A DNA stretch of 64,000 nt. Source: Glycomyces sp. NRRL B-16210 (GTDB lineage Bacteria; Actinomycetota; Actinomycetes; Mycobacteriales; Micromonosporaceae). Made by a program: the position numbers and the translations under genes. Shown one piece after another: positions 16,547 to 26,737 of the stretch (position 1 is its first letter; each line of letters opens with the position of its first letter). Under the pieces are notes generated by a model. The model was not told the DNA's origin. It did no database searches and was given only the letters and a program-made list of their open reading frames with translations. The stretch lies in contig NZ_JOGR01000017.1 of assembly GCF_000719515.1 (NCBI RefSeq), forward strand, positions 19,609 through 83,608, given 5' to 3'.

Positions 16547-18817
16547 CTATTCGCCGACCTCGGGGGTCCAGGATCGGCCCGCGGTCAGCTCGGTGCGGCC
16601 CAGGTCGGCCCCGCCGGCCTCCACGTGCACCGCGGTGTCCACCGTGGAGGTGAGTATCACGTGAGTGACCTTCCCCCCGCTCCAGCGCAGCCGCTCGACG
16701 GTGACGCCGCCGCGGGCCCGCAGGCCCGTGACCTCCCCGTCGGGCCAGGCGGCCGGCAGCGCGGGCAGCAGCTCGATCACCGGCACGCCGCCGCGGGTGC
16801 GGTGCGACTGCACCAGCATCTCCGCCACGGCCGCGGTGGTCCCGAAGTTCCCGTCGATCTGGAACGGCGGGTGCGCGCACAGCAGCGACGCGTAGACCCC
16901 GCCGTCGGCGTACTCGGCGTCGGCCCCGCGGAAGCCGACCGGGGTCAGGAACTCCCCGAGCAGCCGGTGCGCCCGGTCGCCGTCGCCCAGGCGCGCCCAC
17001 AGGGCGGTCTTCCACGCCAGGGACCAGCCGGTGCCCGCGTCGCCGCGCGCCTCCAGGCTCTTGCGGGCCGCTTCGAGCAGCTCGGGCTCGTCGGCGAGCG
17101 AGTCGCCGGGGTAGACCCCGTACAGGTGCGAGACGTGCCGGTGGTGCGGCTCGGCCTCCTCGCGCTCCTCGGCCCATTCGAGCAGCCGCCCGTCGGCGCC
17201 GATCTTCGGCGCGGCCAGGCGCGGCAGCGCCTCCTTGACGCCCTCGACGAGCTGGAGGTCCTCGCCGTGGAGGGTCTCGGCGACCACGTCGGCCGCTTCG
17301 AGGACGAACGCGAACAGCTCGCGGACGAGCGCGGTGTCCATCCCCGTGGTCTCGTCCACCGCCGAAGGCCCTTCGGGCGTGGTGAACTCGTTCTCCGGGC
17401 TCGTCGCCGGGCTCGTCACGAGCGTGCCGTCCCGGCCCTCGGTGAGCCGGTCGTACGCGAACCGGGCCGCCCCCAGGGCGATCGGGAGCCGGTCGGCCAG
17501 GAACTCCTCGTCGCGGCCGAACCGCCAGTGCTCGGCGAGGTGCATCGCCAGCCACAGGCCGCCCATCGGCCAGGCCGCCCAGCAGGACCGGCCCTCCACC
17601 GGCGTGGTCAGCCGCCAGTGGTCGGTGTTGTGGTGGCAGCACCAACCGCCCGCGCCGTAGAGGCGCCGCGCGGTCGCCTCGCCGGTCCGCGAGAGGTCCT
17701 CGATCAGGTCGAACAGGGGCTCGTGGAACTCCGGGAGCCCGCAGGTCTCGGCGGGCCAGTAGTTCATCTCGGTGTTGATGTTGGTCGTGTAGTCGCAGTT
17801 CCACGGCGGGGTGACCTCGCGGTTCCAGATGCCCTGGAGGTGCGCGGCCTGCGTGCCCGGCCGCGAGGAGGCGGCCAGGAGGTAGCGCCCGTACTGGAAG
17901 GCGAGCACCGCCAGGCCCTCGTCGGCCTCGCCCGAGGCGCGGCGGTGCAGCCGGTCGGCGGTCGACTCGCCGGCGCGGTCCCGCTGCCCCAGGTCGAGCC
18001 CGACCCGGTCCATGACCTCCCGGTGGGCCTCGACGTGGTCGGCGAGCAGCGTCTTCCAGCCGTTCGCCGCGGCCTGGCGGGCCTCGCGGCGCGCGACCTC
18101 CAGCGCCGCGTTGCGGTCCTCGCCCGAGCGCAGGCCAACGTAGACCTCGACATTGCGGCACCCGGTGAAGCGGTGCCCGCCGCTTCGCGGGGTCAGGTCC
18201 CCGTCGCAGCGCAGTTGCGCGTTGAGCCCGAGCCCGCGCACGCCGTCCACCGAGGAGTAGTCGGGGACGCCGCCGGCGACGCTCAGCGGCGCGTACCCGG
18301 TGAAGCTCAGGTCGTCGTAGTCGGCGAGGGTCGTGCCGCGCTCGTGCGGCCACTCGAAGACCAGGTCGAGGTCGAACGGCTCGTCCGCGGTCCACCGCAC
18401 GGCGATGACGCCGAACGCCGCCGAGGCGAACGCCTCCTGGCGAACGCGCCCGCGCGCCACCGTCGCCACGCCGTCGCGCAGGTCCAGCGCCCGCCGCTCC
18501 TCGGCCGCGTCGTCCCCGTGGGTCGCCACGAGCGACCCGGCCGGCTGGTAGGCCTCGGTGTTCGCGCCCTGGAGCCTCGTCAGGAGCCGGTCGGCGGCGG
18601 CGTGCTCGCCGCGCCGCACCAGTTCGGCGGCCTCGGCGGCGACGCCCTCGACGCCTTCGGGGACCTTCCAGGAGCCGTTCCCGGACCAGAAGCCGTCCTC
18701 GTTGAGGTCGATCCTGCCGTCCCACAGCATCGCGCCGACGCGGCCGTTGCCGATCGGCAGGCCGTCGTGCCAGGCGCCGGGTGCGGCGTCGTATCTGAGT
18801 TCAAGCTCTCGCGGCAT
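16547..18817 (-). CDS. Glycoside hydrolase family 95 (alpha-L-fucosidase/alpha-L-galactosidase type)
   Basis: This 756-residue enzyme probably removes alpha-1,2-linked L-fucose or L-galactose from glycans. GH95 features: N-terminal WHDGLPIGNGRVGAMLWDG, the signature CDYTTNINTEMNYWPAE with the Asn residues that activate water in characterised GH95 enzymes, and TSPATSPENEF with the probable acid Glu. The (alpha/alpha)6 barrel spans about residues 270-650, with the beta-sandwich before it. No signal peptide is seen, so it may act in the cytosol on imported oligosaccharides, although many GH95 members are secreted. The gene stands alone with a terminator at its 3' end. Confidence 0.9.
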   Translation of the reverse strand: MPRELELRYDAAPGAWHDGLPIGNGRVGAMLWDGRIDLNEDGFWSGNGSWKVPEGVEGVAAEAAELVRRGEHAAADRLLTRLQGANTEAYQPAGSLVATHGDDAAEERRALDLRDGVATVARGRVRQEAFASAAFGVIAVRWTADEPFDLDLVFEWPHERGTTLADYDDLSFTGYAPLSVAGGVPDYSSVDGVRGLGLNAQLRCDGDLTPRSGGHRFTGCRNVEVYVGLRSGEDRNAALEVARREARQAAANGWKTLLADHVEAHREVMDRVGLDLGQRDRAGESTADRLHRRASGEADEGLAVLAFQYGRYLLAASSRPGTQAAHLQGIWNREVTPPWNCDYTTNINTEMNYWPAETCGLPEFHEPLFDLIEDLSRTGEATARRLYGAGGWCCHHNTDHWRLTTPVEGRSCWAAWPMGGLWLAMHLAEHWRFGRDEEFLADRLPIALGAARFAYDRLTEGRDGTLVTSPATSPENEFTTPEGPSAVDETTGMDTALVRELFAFVLEAADVVAETLHGEDLQLVEGVKEALPRLAAPKIGADGRLLEWAEEREEAEPHHRHVSHLYGVYPGDSLADEPELLEAARKSLEARGDAGTGWSLAWKTALWARLGDGDRAHRLLGEFLTPVGFRGADAEYADGGVYASLLCAHPPFQIDGNFGTTAAVAEMLVQSHRTRGGVPVIELLPALPAAWPDGEVTGLRARGGVTVERLRWSGGKVTHVILTSTVDTAVHVEAGGADLGRTELTAGRSWTPEVGE

Positions 18818-19327
18818 GGGATCAGCATTCCATCCGGGCGGTCACGGATCGAAGCGGGCGGCGCACGCCGCACGGGTCCGCGCGGCCCGTGCGGGCCCCG
18901 CGGGACCGGCCGCGTGGAACACCTTGGACACGTTCGGTTCCGTGATTGAACTGTTATGCAACCGTATGCGACACCGCCGCGTTTAGCAGTTGTCTCAAGG
19001 CAGGAGGCCCGGCGCGAGCGCCGAGCCTGGACGTGGACTACCGCCCGCTGCTTGACGGTGCGGTCCTTGTCGAGCCCCCGGAATCCTGCCACCGGGGGCT
19101 CGACCCTCATTCGATGCCCCGGAGCCGTCCCCCCCTTGGCTCCGGGGCATCGCTGTTTTCCGCGTCATATCGGCCGCGTAAAACTCACACTCGCAAGGCC
19201 CGCGCGCTTTCTTTTCGGTGGTGGACCCGGTAAATTACCCGCAGGTTCAGCGACTGAACGAATACCCTGTTCCCCGAGGTGCCCGCTGCCCGGCACCCAT
19301 CTGCGCCCGCACAGGAGTGCCCGCCAC
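18818..19327. other. 510-bp non-coding stretch with two long hairpins
   Basis: No convincing gene is seen. The stretch lies between the divergent starts of GH95 and the NCS2 permease. It carries two perfect hairpins at 19069-19104 (13-bp arms) and 19112-19152 (15-bp arms, followed by CTGTTTTC), preceded by a low-GC segment with TTGAAC about 18950. This would suit a small RNA ending in tandem terminators or a long regulated leader. AGGAG precedes the permease start. Confidence 0.6.
19069..19152 (+). terminator. Tandem terminator-like hairpins
   Basis: Hairpin 1: GTCGAGCCCCCGG with its complement, loop of 10. Hairpin 2: CGATGCCCCGGAGCC with its complement, loop of 11, followed by a short T-run (GTTTTC). 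Two such stable stems in succession are too regular for chance in a 510-bp gap. Confidence 0.7.
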
Positions 19328-20731
19328 ATGGCCACTGAAGCCACACCCGCGTCCACCGATTCGCCCCGGCCCGGGCGCATCGACCAGTACTTCGGCATGA
19401 CCGAGAACAAGACCAACTGGAAGCGCGAGATCCTCGCGGGGACGACCACGTTCCTCGCGATGGCCTACATCCTCGCGGTCAACCCGGGCATCCTCAGCTT
19501 CGGCCTTTCCGAGGCGCTCGACCCCACCGCCCCGCTCGCCGCGATCGCCGACGGCCGCGCCCCCGATCCCGGCGCGATCTTCACCGCCACCGCCCTCGCC
19601 TCGGCCCTCGGCTGCCTGATCATGGGCCTGTGGGCGAAGTACCCGATCGCCACCGCCCCCGGCATGGGCCTGAACGCGTTCTTCGCCTTCACCGTGGTCC
19701 TCACCCTCGGGATCCCGTGGCAGACCGCGCTGACCGGGACGCTCGTCTCGGGCATCCTGTTCTTCATCCTCGCCGTCACCGGCGCGCGCGAGTACATCAT
19801 CAACGCCATCCCCGCGCAGTTGAAACTCGCGGTGGGGGCGGGCATCGGCCTCTTCATCGCCTTCATCGGCCTCAAGAACGCAGGCATCGTCGTCGGCTCC
19901 GAGGCCACCTTGGTCACGATCGGCGACTTCACCGACGGCACGGTCCTGCTCGCCGTCTTCGGCCTCGTCGTCACCGCGGTGTTCATGGTCATGGGCTGGA
20001 AGGGCGGCGTCTTCTACGGGATGCTCGCCACGCTGGGCCTCGGCATCGCCACCGGCGTCATCGACCTCGAGCTCGCCGAGGGCTTCACGCCGAACCTCGA
20101 CGCGGCCGGCGCGGCCTTCACCGGCATCGAGGACGCCTTCACCGTCCACATGATCGCGGTCATCCTGACCATGCTGTTCGTGGACTTCTTCGACACGGCC
20201 GGGACGCTGTTCGCCGTCGCCGGGCAGGCCGGCCTGGTCAAGGACGACAAGCTCCCGCGCGCCGGGCGCGCCCTCGCCACCGACTCGATCGCGACCTCGG
20301 CGGGCGCGGTGCTCGGCACCTCGACCACCACCGCCTACATTGAGTCGACCGCGGGCGTCTCCGTCGGCGGCCGGACCGGCCTGACGGCGGTGACGACGGG
20401 TTTCTGGTTCCTCGTCTCGCTCGTGGCCTTCCCGGTGTTCGGCCTGGTCGCCAACAACCCGGCGGTGACCGCGCCCGCGCTCATCGTCGTCGGCGTGCTC
20501 ATGGCCAAGGCCCTCGGCGAGATCGAATGGCCGAAGCTCGAATACGCGATCCCGGCGTTCCTCATCGTCGCCGCGATGCCGCTGACCTACTCGATCTCGA
20601 ACGGCATCGCCCTCGGCCTGGTGTTCTTCCCGATCATGATGGCCGCCAAGGGCCGCTGGCGCGAGGTGCACCCCATCGCGTGGGTCCTCATGCTCGCCTC
20701 GATCGGCTACTTCATCTTCCTCACCGAATAG
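19328..20731 (+). CDS. NCS2-family purine (hypoxanthine/guanine-type) permease
   Basis: This 467-residue inner-membrane protein probably imports purine bases with protons. It begins with IDQYFGMTENKTNWKREIL, a start typical of the AzgA/GhxP branch, and has about 12 to 14 membrane segments. Substrate-site segments are visible: MGLNAFFAF, FVDFFDTAGTLFAV and GTSTTTAYIESTAGVSVGGR, the last a signature of this branch. ATG 19328 is chosen by AGGAG and family start. It is a single-gene unit with a terminator 17 bp after the stop. hpt, far away in the window, would be the enzyme that uses the imported base. Confidence 0.92.
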   Translation: MATEATPASTDSPRPGRIDQYFGMTENKTNWKREILAGTTTFLAMAYILAVNPGILSFGLSEALDPTAPLAAIADGRAPDPGAIFTATALASALGCLIMGLWAKYPIATAPGMGLNAFFAFTVVLTLGIPWQTALTGTLVSGILFFILAVTGAREYIINAIPAQLKLAVGAGIGLFIAFIGLKNAGIVVGSEATLVTIGDFTDGTVLLAVFGLVVTAVFMVMGWKGGVFYGMLATLGLGIATGVIDLELAEGFTPNLDAAGAAFTGIEDAFTVHMIAVILTMLFVDFFDTAGTLFAVAGQAGLVKDDKLPRAGRALATDSIATSAGAVLGTSTTTAYIESTAGVSVGGRTGLTAVTTGFWFLVSLVAFPVFGLVANNPAVTAPALIVVGVLMAKALGEIEWPKLEYAIPAFLIVAAMPLTYSISNGIALGLVFFPIMMAAKGRWREVHPIAWVLMLASIGYFIFLTE

Positions 20732-20747
20732 CCGAAGCACGAGAAAA

Positions 20748-20769
20748 GGCCCGGGAGCGATCCCGGGCC
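20748..20769. terminator. Terminator after permease gene
   Basis: GGCCCGGGA and TCCCGGGCC form a 9-bp stem with loop GCGA, flanked by AAAA and TTTCC, giving a bidirectional terminator shared with the converging ABC permease gene. Confidence 0.85.
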
Positions 20770-20783
20770 CTTTCCTTTCGCGC

Positions 20784-21968
20784 TTACGCCGCGCGGCGCA
20801 GCGCGTCAGTGAGCTTCAGGCGCGAGCCGGTGTAGAGCACGCTCCGCTTGTACAGCTGCGAGCCGAGCGCCAGCGCCCCGGCCGCCGAGGCCGCCAGGAG
20901 CGCCACGGACAGGCTGACCTGCCAGACCGGTACCTCGGCGATCGCCATGCGGGTGGGCATCGCGATGGCCGAGAACGGCGGGACGATCGACAGGACCTCC
21001 GCGAACGTGCTGGTGGGCGCGTTCAGCAGGAAGATCGCGCCGACGTAACTGAGCGACAGCGCCATGATGAGCGGGGTCAGGACCGACCCGGCCTCCTCCT
21101 GGCGGGAGACGAGCGAGCCGACGCCGCCGGCGAGGGCGCCGAAGAGCAGGAAGGCGATGAGCCACCAGCCGACCGCCGAGATCGCCGCGGAGGCGGTGCC
21201 CTCGGGCAGGTTGTCGAGCAGCCCGGTCGCGGAGGCGACGCCGAGGCCGACGGCGATCATGGCGACGAGGTTGACCAGGGAGATGACGCCGAGGCCGATG
21301 ATCTTGCCGCCGAGGAGCTGCCAGGGCTTGAGGCTGGTCAGCAGGATCTCGACGATGCGGCTGGACTTCTCCTCGACCACGCCCATGGCGATGTACTGGA
21401 CCGGGGTCATGAGCATCATGAACATGATGATCGAGATGATCAGGCCGGTGAAGTAGTCGAGCGCGGAGCCGATGCCGCTCGCCTCGTCGGAGACGACCTC
21501 CAGCGGCTGGACGGCGAGGGCCTCGCCGATCTGCGCGTCGGTGAGCCCGGCCTCGTTGAGGTTGGTCTGGACGCTCGCGGCCTGCCAGGCGGCGTCGAGC
21601 AGGGTCTGGAGCTCCTGGCCGACGCCTTCGCGGCTGAAGAGCACGCCGTCGGCGACGGAGGCTTCGAGTTCCTCGTCCTTGACGGCCTGCTCGGCTTCGG
21701 CGCGGCTGTCGTAGACGGTGACCTCGAAGCCGCCCATGGCGTCGAGCTGGGACTCCATCGCGGCGGCGTTCGCGCCGGCGAGGCCGATCTTCTCGTCGGA
21801 GTCGTCGCCGCCGATGAGGGTCGGCAGCGCGGCGAGGACGCCGACGATGACGACGGTGACGAGGAGGCTGATGAGGTTGGACTTGGCGAGGCCGCGGACG
21901 CGGATCTCGCGTCCGGCCACGAGCATGAGGCCTCTCAGGCGGGAGGTTTCCGCGTCTTGGTTCGTCAT
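20784..21968 (-). CDS. ABC-2 type permease (NatB-like)
   Basis: This 394-residue membrane protein has one N-terminal segment (about residues 32-53), then a large outer loop of about 120 residues (SDEKIGLAGANAAAME...), then five to six segments from residue 170 on, the pattern of NatB/ABC-2 exporters. The conserved cytosolic segment VEEKSSRIVEILLTSLKPWQ is present. It is translated right after the ATPase (4-bp ATGA overlap), so the two form one exporter. Sodium or small-molecule export is suggested by family resemblance only. Confidence 0.88.
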   Translation of the reverse strand: MTNQDAETSRLRGLMLVAGREIRVRGLAKSNLISLLVTVVIVGVLAALPTLIGGDDSDEKIGLAGANAAAMESQLDAMGGFEVTVYDSRAEAEQAVKDEELEASVADGVLFSREGVGQELQTLLDAAWQAASVQTNLNEAGLTDAQIGEALAVQPLEVVSDEASGIGSALDYFTGLIISIIMFMMLMTPVQYIAMGVVEEKSSRIVEILLTSLKPWQLLGGKIIGLGVISLVNLVAMIAVGLGVASATGLLDNLPEGTASAAISAVGWWLIAFLLFGALAGGVGSLVSRQEEAGSVLTPLIMALSLSYVGAIFLLNAPTSTFAEVLSIVPPFSAIAMPTRMAIAEVPVWQVSLSVALLAASAAGALALGSQLYKRSVLYTGSRLKLTDALRRAA

Positions 21969-22834
21969 CGGGTCACGGCCTCTCGGAAGATCTCGGCGAT
22001 GGTGGGCTGGTCGTAGGCGAAGTGGGTGACGCGCCCGGCGGCCGCGGCGATCCGCAGCACCTCCTGGTCGTCGGTGTCCTCGACGAGGTAGTCGTCGCCG
22101 TCGCGGGTCACGGTGCCGGGGAAGCGGCCGGTGAGGTCCTCGTCGGTCGCGACGGTCACGCGCAACTGCTTGACCTCCTTGGCCTTCAGCTCGGTGACGG
22201 TGCCGCCGGCGATGATCTTGCCGTTGCCGATGATGACCACGGAGTCGCAGAGGCGCTCGATGAGGTCGAGCTGATGGCTGGAGAAGAGGACGGGCGCTCC
22301 GGCGGCGGCGCGGTCGCGCAGGGCGGTGCCCATGACGTCCACCGCGATCGGGTCGAGACCGGAGAAGGGCTCGTCGAGGATGAGCACCTCGGGGTTGTGG
22401 ACGAGCGAGACGGCGAGCTGGACGCGCTGCTGGTTGCCCAGCGAGAGGTCCTGGACGAAGTCGCCGGCGCGGTCGGTGAGGTTGAGCTGTTCGAGGAGGT
22501 CGGCGGCCGAGCGGCGCGCCGTGGCCTTGGCGAGGCCGTGGAGTTCGCCGAAGTAGGCGATCTGGTCGGCGGTCTTCATCTTCGGGTAGAGCCCCCGTTC
22601 GGAGGGCATGTAGCCGAATCGGCGCCGCTCCTCGACGCCGAGCGGCGCGCCGTCGTAGGAGATCTCGCCGGAGTCGGCGGCGAGAACGCCCATCGCGATG
22701 CGCATGGTGGTGGTCTTCCCGGCGCCGTTGGCGCCGACGAAGCCGACCACCTCGCCGGGGGAGGCGGTGAGCGACACGCCGTCGAGGGCCACGACGTCGC
22801 CGAACCGCTTGTGCAGGTCCTTGATTTCAAGCAT
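21965..22834 (-). CDS. ABC transporter ATPase (NatA-like)
   Basis: This 289-residue ATPase has Walker A GANGAGKTTT, signature LSLGNQQRVQL (with the usual Gln in NatA-type proteins), Walker B VLILDEPFSG and the switch His in SSHQ. The last 70 residues form a small C-terminal domain typical of exporters (TVTELKAKEVKQLRV). It pairs with the ABC-2 permease that overlaps its stop by 4 bp. No divergent regulator is seen. Confidence 0.93.
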   Translation of the reverse strand: MLEIKDLHKRFGDVVALDGVSLTASPGEVVGFVGANGAGKTTTMRIAMGVLAADSGEISYDGAPLGVEERRRFGYMPSERGLYPKMKTADQIAYFGELHGLAKATARRSAADLLEQLNLTDRAGDFVQDLSLGNQQRVQLAVSLVHNPEVLILDEPFSGLDPIAVDVMGTALRDRAAAGAPVLFSSHQLDLIERLCDSVVIIGNGKIIAGGTVTELKAKEVKQLRVTVATDEDLTGRFPGTVTRDGDDYLVEDTDDQEVLRIAAAAGRVTHFAYDQPTIAEIFREAVTR

Positions 22835-23222
22835 GTGTTCACCCTAGTTGCGCGTGCGAGCGGGAGCTTCCGCCTTGGGGTGGATTCCGGCCCGGACCGT
22901 TTCCTTCCAGAGAAGGAATCACCTCTCCTGCCCGCGGGGGCCCCGGACAGTCTGCCGATTCGTCCTCTTCGGAGCGACACTAGCGCCTAATCTGGGCCTC
23001 CAGAACGGCGGGAGCGATGCGATGACACAGCCCAGCGAACCTGCGCCGACGTGCTCGATGCCGTGGCCGCGACCGTGCCGCCCTCCGACGAAGCCCGCCG
23101 CGAGGCCGCCGGTCTCGCCGCCGCCGGACCGCCCGCCGAAGACCTCGGGATCGACCAGCACGGCCGGACCAAGAGAGCGTCTCATCCGAGCCGACCGCCC
23201 GCCGAACCTCGAAGCGCTGCGG
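22835..23222. other. 388-bp gap with only weak coding traces
   Basis: From about 23023 a plus-strand ATG (MTQPSEPAPT) opens a short frame, and a second frame from about 23051 reads DAVAATVPPSDEARREAAG, which looks more protein-like. The two are in different phases, so this may be the eroded remnant of a small gene. I see no promoter, hairpin or RNA gene I can support. Confidence 0.35.
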
Positions 23223-24773
23223 TCACCCCGCTGAGTCCTCCCGGATCAGGAAGGGGCGCAGCAGTTCGGGGACGGCCTCGTCGGCGAAGTCGAGGATCTC
23301 GTGCTCGTCGGCGTCGATCACCGCGTAGTGGCCCTTGCCCGCGGCGGTGGTCGCGCCGAGGGTCATCAATCCCATGCGCCGCTGGAACACCGACTGCCTG
23401 ATGCGCCAGCCGATGATGCCCGAGCGGTCGAGGTGCACCGTCGCGCGGCGGACGCTCCCGCGGCGCGAGACGAGGTGGCCGCGGTCCCGGCCGTGGCCGA
23501 GGGACGCATACGCGTCGAAGGCCGTCCAGACCGCGAACGCCGAGCCGAGCACCGCCACGAGCACGACGCTCGCGCTCAGCAGCTCCGGAAGCGTCCACAA
23601 TATATGGACGGTCACGGCGGCGATCGTCAAGAGCGCCACGGCGATCGCGGCCCAGCGCAGGCGCCGGGTCCTCGCGGCCCTCGGGTGCGGGGACAGCTCC
23701 GTCGCCATCGGCCCGATCACGGCCTCGGCCGCGTCCCTGGCGTAGCCGATCGGCACGGCGGGGACGAGGGTGCTCAGGTCGCTGCCGTCCTTGTCGGTCT
23801 TGAGCCCGATCGCGACCACGTCGAGGCGGCCCGCGCCCGCCGCGCGCACGCCGAGCGGCTCCACGACCTCGACGCCGCGGATGCGCTCCTCTTCGAGGCT
23901 GAGCGAGCGGGCGATCATGAGTCCCCGTCGGACCCGAAGGGTCCCACCGGGTTCGCGGTCGAGGCGGTGGTTCCACCACGCCTCGCCCTGGAGGGCGAGG
24001 CTGCCGACCGCGCCGAGGACGAGGAGCGCGAGGAGCCCCATGCCGAGCACGGCCCACGGCCCGTAGGCCTCGACCAGGTCGCCGACGATCCGCACCGGCA
24101 GGCCGCCGTCGCCGAACCACTCGGAGACCTGGAAGGCCGCGCCGACCGCGGCCCCGGCGAGCGCCGGGGTCAGGAACGACAGCGGCGCGTACCGCAGCCA
24201 GGCGGGCCGCCAGGTGGCGAGGCGCTGCTCGCCGTCCGATGCCTCGACTTCGTCGCGCCGCATCAGTTCGGCGCGGAGCCGGTCGGCCTCGGCCAGGGCC
24301 ACCGAGTCGAGGGTGAGCGTCTGCGCGCTCGTCGAGCCCGAGCCGCTGCCGGTCTCGCCGGTGCCGACCTTGACCTTCGCGAGGCCGAAGTACCGCTCCA
24401 GCGGGTTGGAGCCGAGGTCGACCGAGCGGATGCGTTCGCGCGCGAGCGAGCGCCGCCGCTTGAACAGCAGGCCCGTGACCATTTCCACGCGCGAGTCGGT
24501 GACGCGGTACCTGGAGACGCGCAGGCGGATCGCTTCGAGGGCGACCACGAAGCCGACGAGGACCGCCGCGCCGGGGACGACGAAGGCGAGCGCGACGGGC
24601 CAGGACGACTCGGAGGCGATGCCGCCGGCGACGGGCACGCCCACCAGGACGAACACGCCCACCATGAGCAGCGCGGTGACCTTGAGCCCGTCGGGGTGCA
24701 GGCGCAGCCACGGCGTCGCGTCCGGCGACTCGGGGTTCGCCGCTTCGGCTTCGGGGTTCGGTTCCTCGCTCAT
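23223..24773 (-). CDS. Membrane protein with bacterial PH domains (YdbT-like)
   Basis: This 516-residue protein has six or so membrane segments in pairs (about 30-75, 180-260, 355-400) with three bacterial PH-2 (DUF304) domains between and after them. The domain starts show the usual RVSRYRVTDSRVEM, LRVRRGLMIARSLSLEEERIRGV and GHLVSRRGSVRRATVHLDRS patterns. The YdbT-type protein of Bacillus has the same layout and works beside YdbS. It overlaps the ydbS-like gene by 4 bp (ATGA). The function is membrane-related; stress resistance is proposed in Bacillus. Confidence 0.85.
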   Translation of the reverse strand: MSEEPNPEAEAANPESPDATPWLRLHPDGLKVTALLMVGVFVLVGVPVAGGIASESSWPVALAFVVPGAAVLVGFVVALEAIRLRVSRYRVTDSRVEMVTGLLFKRRRSLARERIRSVDLGSNPLERYFGLAKVKVGTGETGSGSGSTSAQTLTLDSVALAEADRLRAELMRRDEVEASDGEQRLATWRPAWLRYAPLSFLTPALAGAAVGAAFQVSEWFGDGGLPVRIVGDLVEAYGPWAVLGMGLLALLVLGAVGSLALQGEAWWNHRLDREPGGTLRVRRGLMIARSLSLEEERIRGVEVVEPLGVRAAGAGRLDVVAIGLKTDKDGSDLSTLVPAVPIGYARDAAEAVIGPMATELSPHPRAARTRRLRWAAIAVALLTIAAVTVHILWTLPELLSASVVLVAVLGSAFAVWTAFDAYASLGHGRDRGHLVSRRGSVRRATVHLDRSGIIGWRIRQSVFQRRMGLMTLGATTAAGKGHYAVIDADEHEILDFADEAVPELLRPFLIREDSAG

Positions 24774-25267
24774 GTCGCGTCCCCGGGGGTCGCGTCGGTC
24801 AGCTCGGTCAGGCGCGCGGCCAGTTCGGTGGCCCGCTCCTGGTCGAGGCCCTTGAGCTCCACCGCGCCTGCCGAAGACGCGGTCGTGACGACCACGGTGG
24901 AGAGTCCGAAGGCGCGCTGGATCGGGCCCTGCGTAGTGTCGACGGTCTGGATGCGCGACATGGGGGCGACGCGCCAGGTCCGCCAGAAGTAGCCGGTGAG
25001 GGTGTACACGGCGGTGTCGGTGACCTCCCAGCGGTGCACGCGGAACCACCACACCGGCAGCGCGAGGCTGGTGGCGAGTCCGAGGAGGGCGACGATCGCG
25101 GCGGGGCCGAGCAGCCACGGCCGCGCGGGGGCGATGAGGAATCCGAGCAGGGTCAGGGGGACCACGGGCACGGCGAAGGCGATGGCGAGTTGTGTGCGCC
25201 ACCAGGGCAGGACGCGGCGGTCGAACCGGTGCTGCGGCGGGCGGAGGGCGGTCGGGCGAGCGGTCAT
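24770..25267 (-). CDS. Single PH-domain membrane protein (YdbS-like)
   Basis: This 165-residue protein has two membrane segments (about 27-72) and one bacterial PH-2 domain (WEVTDTAVYTLTGYFWRTWRVAPMSRIQTVDTTQGP). It is the first gene of a two-gene unit, with its stop overlapping the YdbT-like start. The pair mirrors the ydbS-ydbT arrangement of Bacillus. Start ATG 25267 is the first plausible one after a GC-rich repeat region. Confidence 0.85.
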   Translation of the reverse strand: MTARPTALRPPQHRFDRRVLPWWRTQLAIAFAVPVVPLTLLGFLIAPARPWLLGPAAIVALLGLATSLALPVWWFRVHRWEVTDTAVYTLTGYFWRTWRVAPMSRIQTVDTTQGPIQRAFGLSTVVVTTASSAGAVELKGLDQERATELAARLTELTDATPGDAT

Positions 25268-25406
25268 GACCGAATCGTAGTGATCCGAGCGGGCCCGGTC
25301 TTCCGCCCGGAGTAGGAATTCGGCCGGGGCCGGGTCGTACCCAGGTAGGGTCCGCGGCCTTCGGCCGCCGTGGCGAGTGCCGCACTGCCGCGGGACCGGT
25401 CGCCGT

Positions 25407-25593
25407 GGGACGCGCACTGGTGCCGCCGGATTCTGGGCGCCACCGGACTCCGCGCGCCGGTATGAGACCGGCGCCGGCGGCTCGCCTCCCGGCGGGCACT
25501 GCTGCGGGACGCGCCTCGGTGCCGCCGGATACCGGCTGCCACCGCACTCCGCGCGCCGGTGCGAGACCGGCGCCGGCGGCTCGCCTCCCGGCG
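25407..25593. repeat. Two imperfect 88-bp direct repeats, 99-bp period
   Basis: Copies at 25407-25494 and 25506-25593 start GGGACGCGC and end GCTCGCCTCCCGGCG, with roughly ten differences. They occupy most of the gap between the YdbS-like gene and the aldo/keto reductase. No open frame or hairpin clearly explains them, although the 99-bp period is a multiple of three. Confidence 0.8.
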
Positions 25594-25607
25594 TTGCCGG
25601 AACTCGG

Positions 25608-25637
25608 CTGCCGCAACGGCCACGGCCGTTGCGGCAG
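25608..25637 (-). terminator. Terminator of the aldo/keto reductase gene
   Basis: CTGCCGCAACGGCC and its exact complement form a 14-bp stem just after the stop of the reductase gene. The two-base gap means the real loop is formed by opening the last base pairs. Confidence 0.7.
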
Positions 25638-25644
25638 CCGGGGC

Positions 25645-26637
<993 letters not shown>

Positions 26638-26737
26638 GGAAGCAGCCTATCCGGCCGGCCGCACACCGAACGGCAAACGCCTTCCCTCGGTCTGCTCCGG
26701 CTCAGCCGGAGGTGAACGCGAGGTGAAGGCGCGCGGT

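Noticed and set aside
18818..19327. Purine riboswitch before the permease
   Set aside because: The hairpins are plain long stems; no known purine-riboswitch core (three-way junction with conserved loops) can be found.
22835..23222. Small gene at 23023 or 23051
   Set aside because: Frames conflict and no family or ribosome site supports either; kept only as a note.
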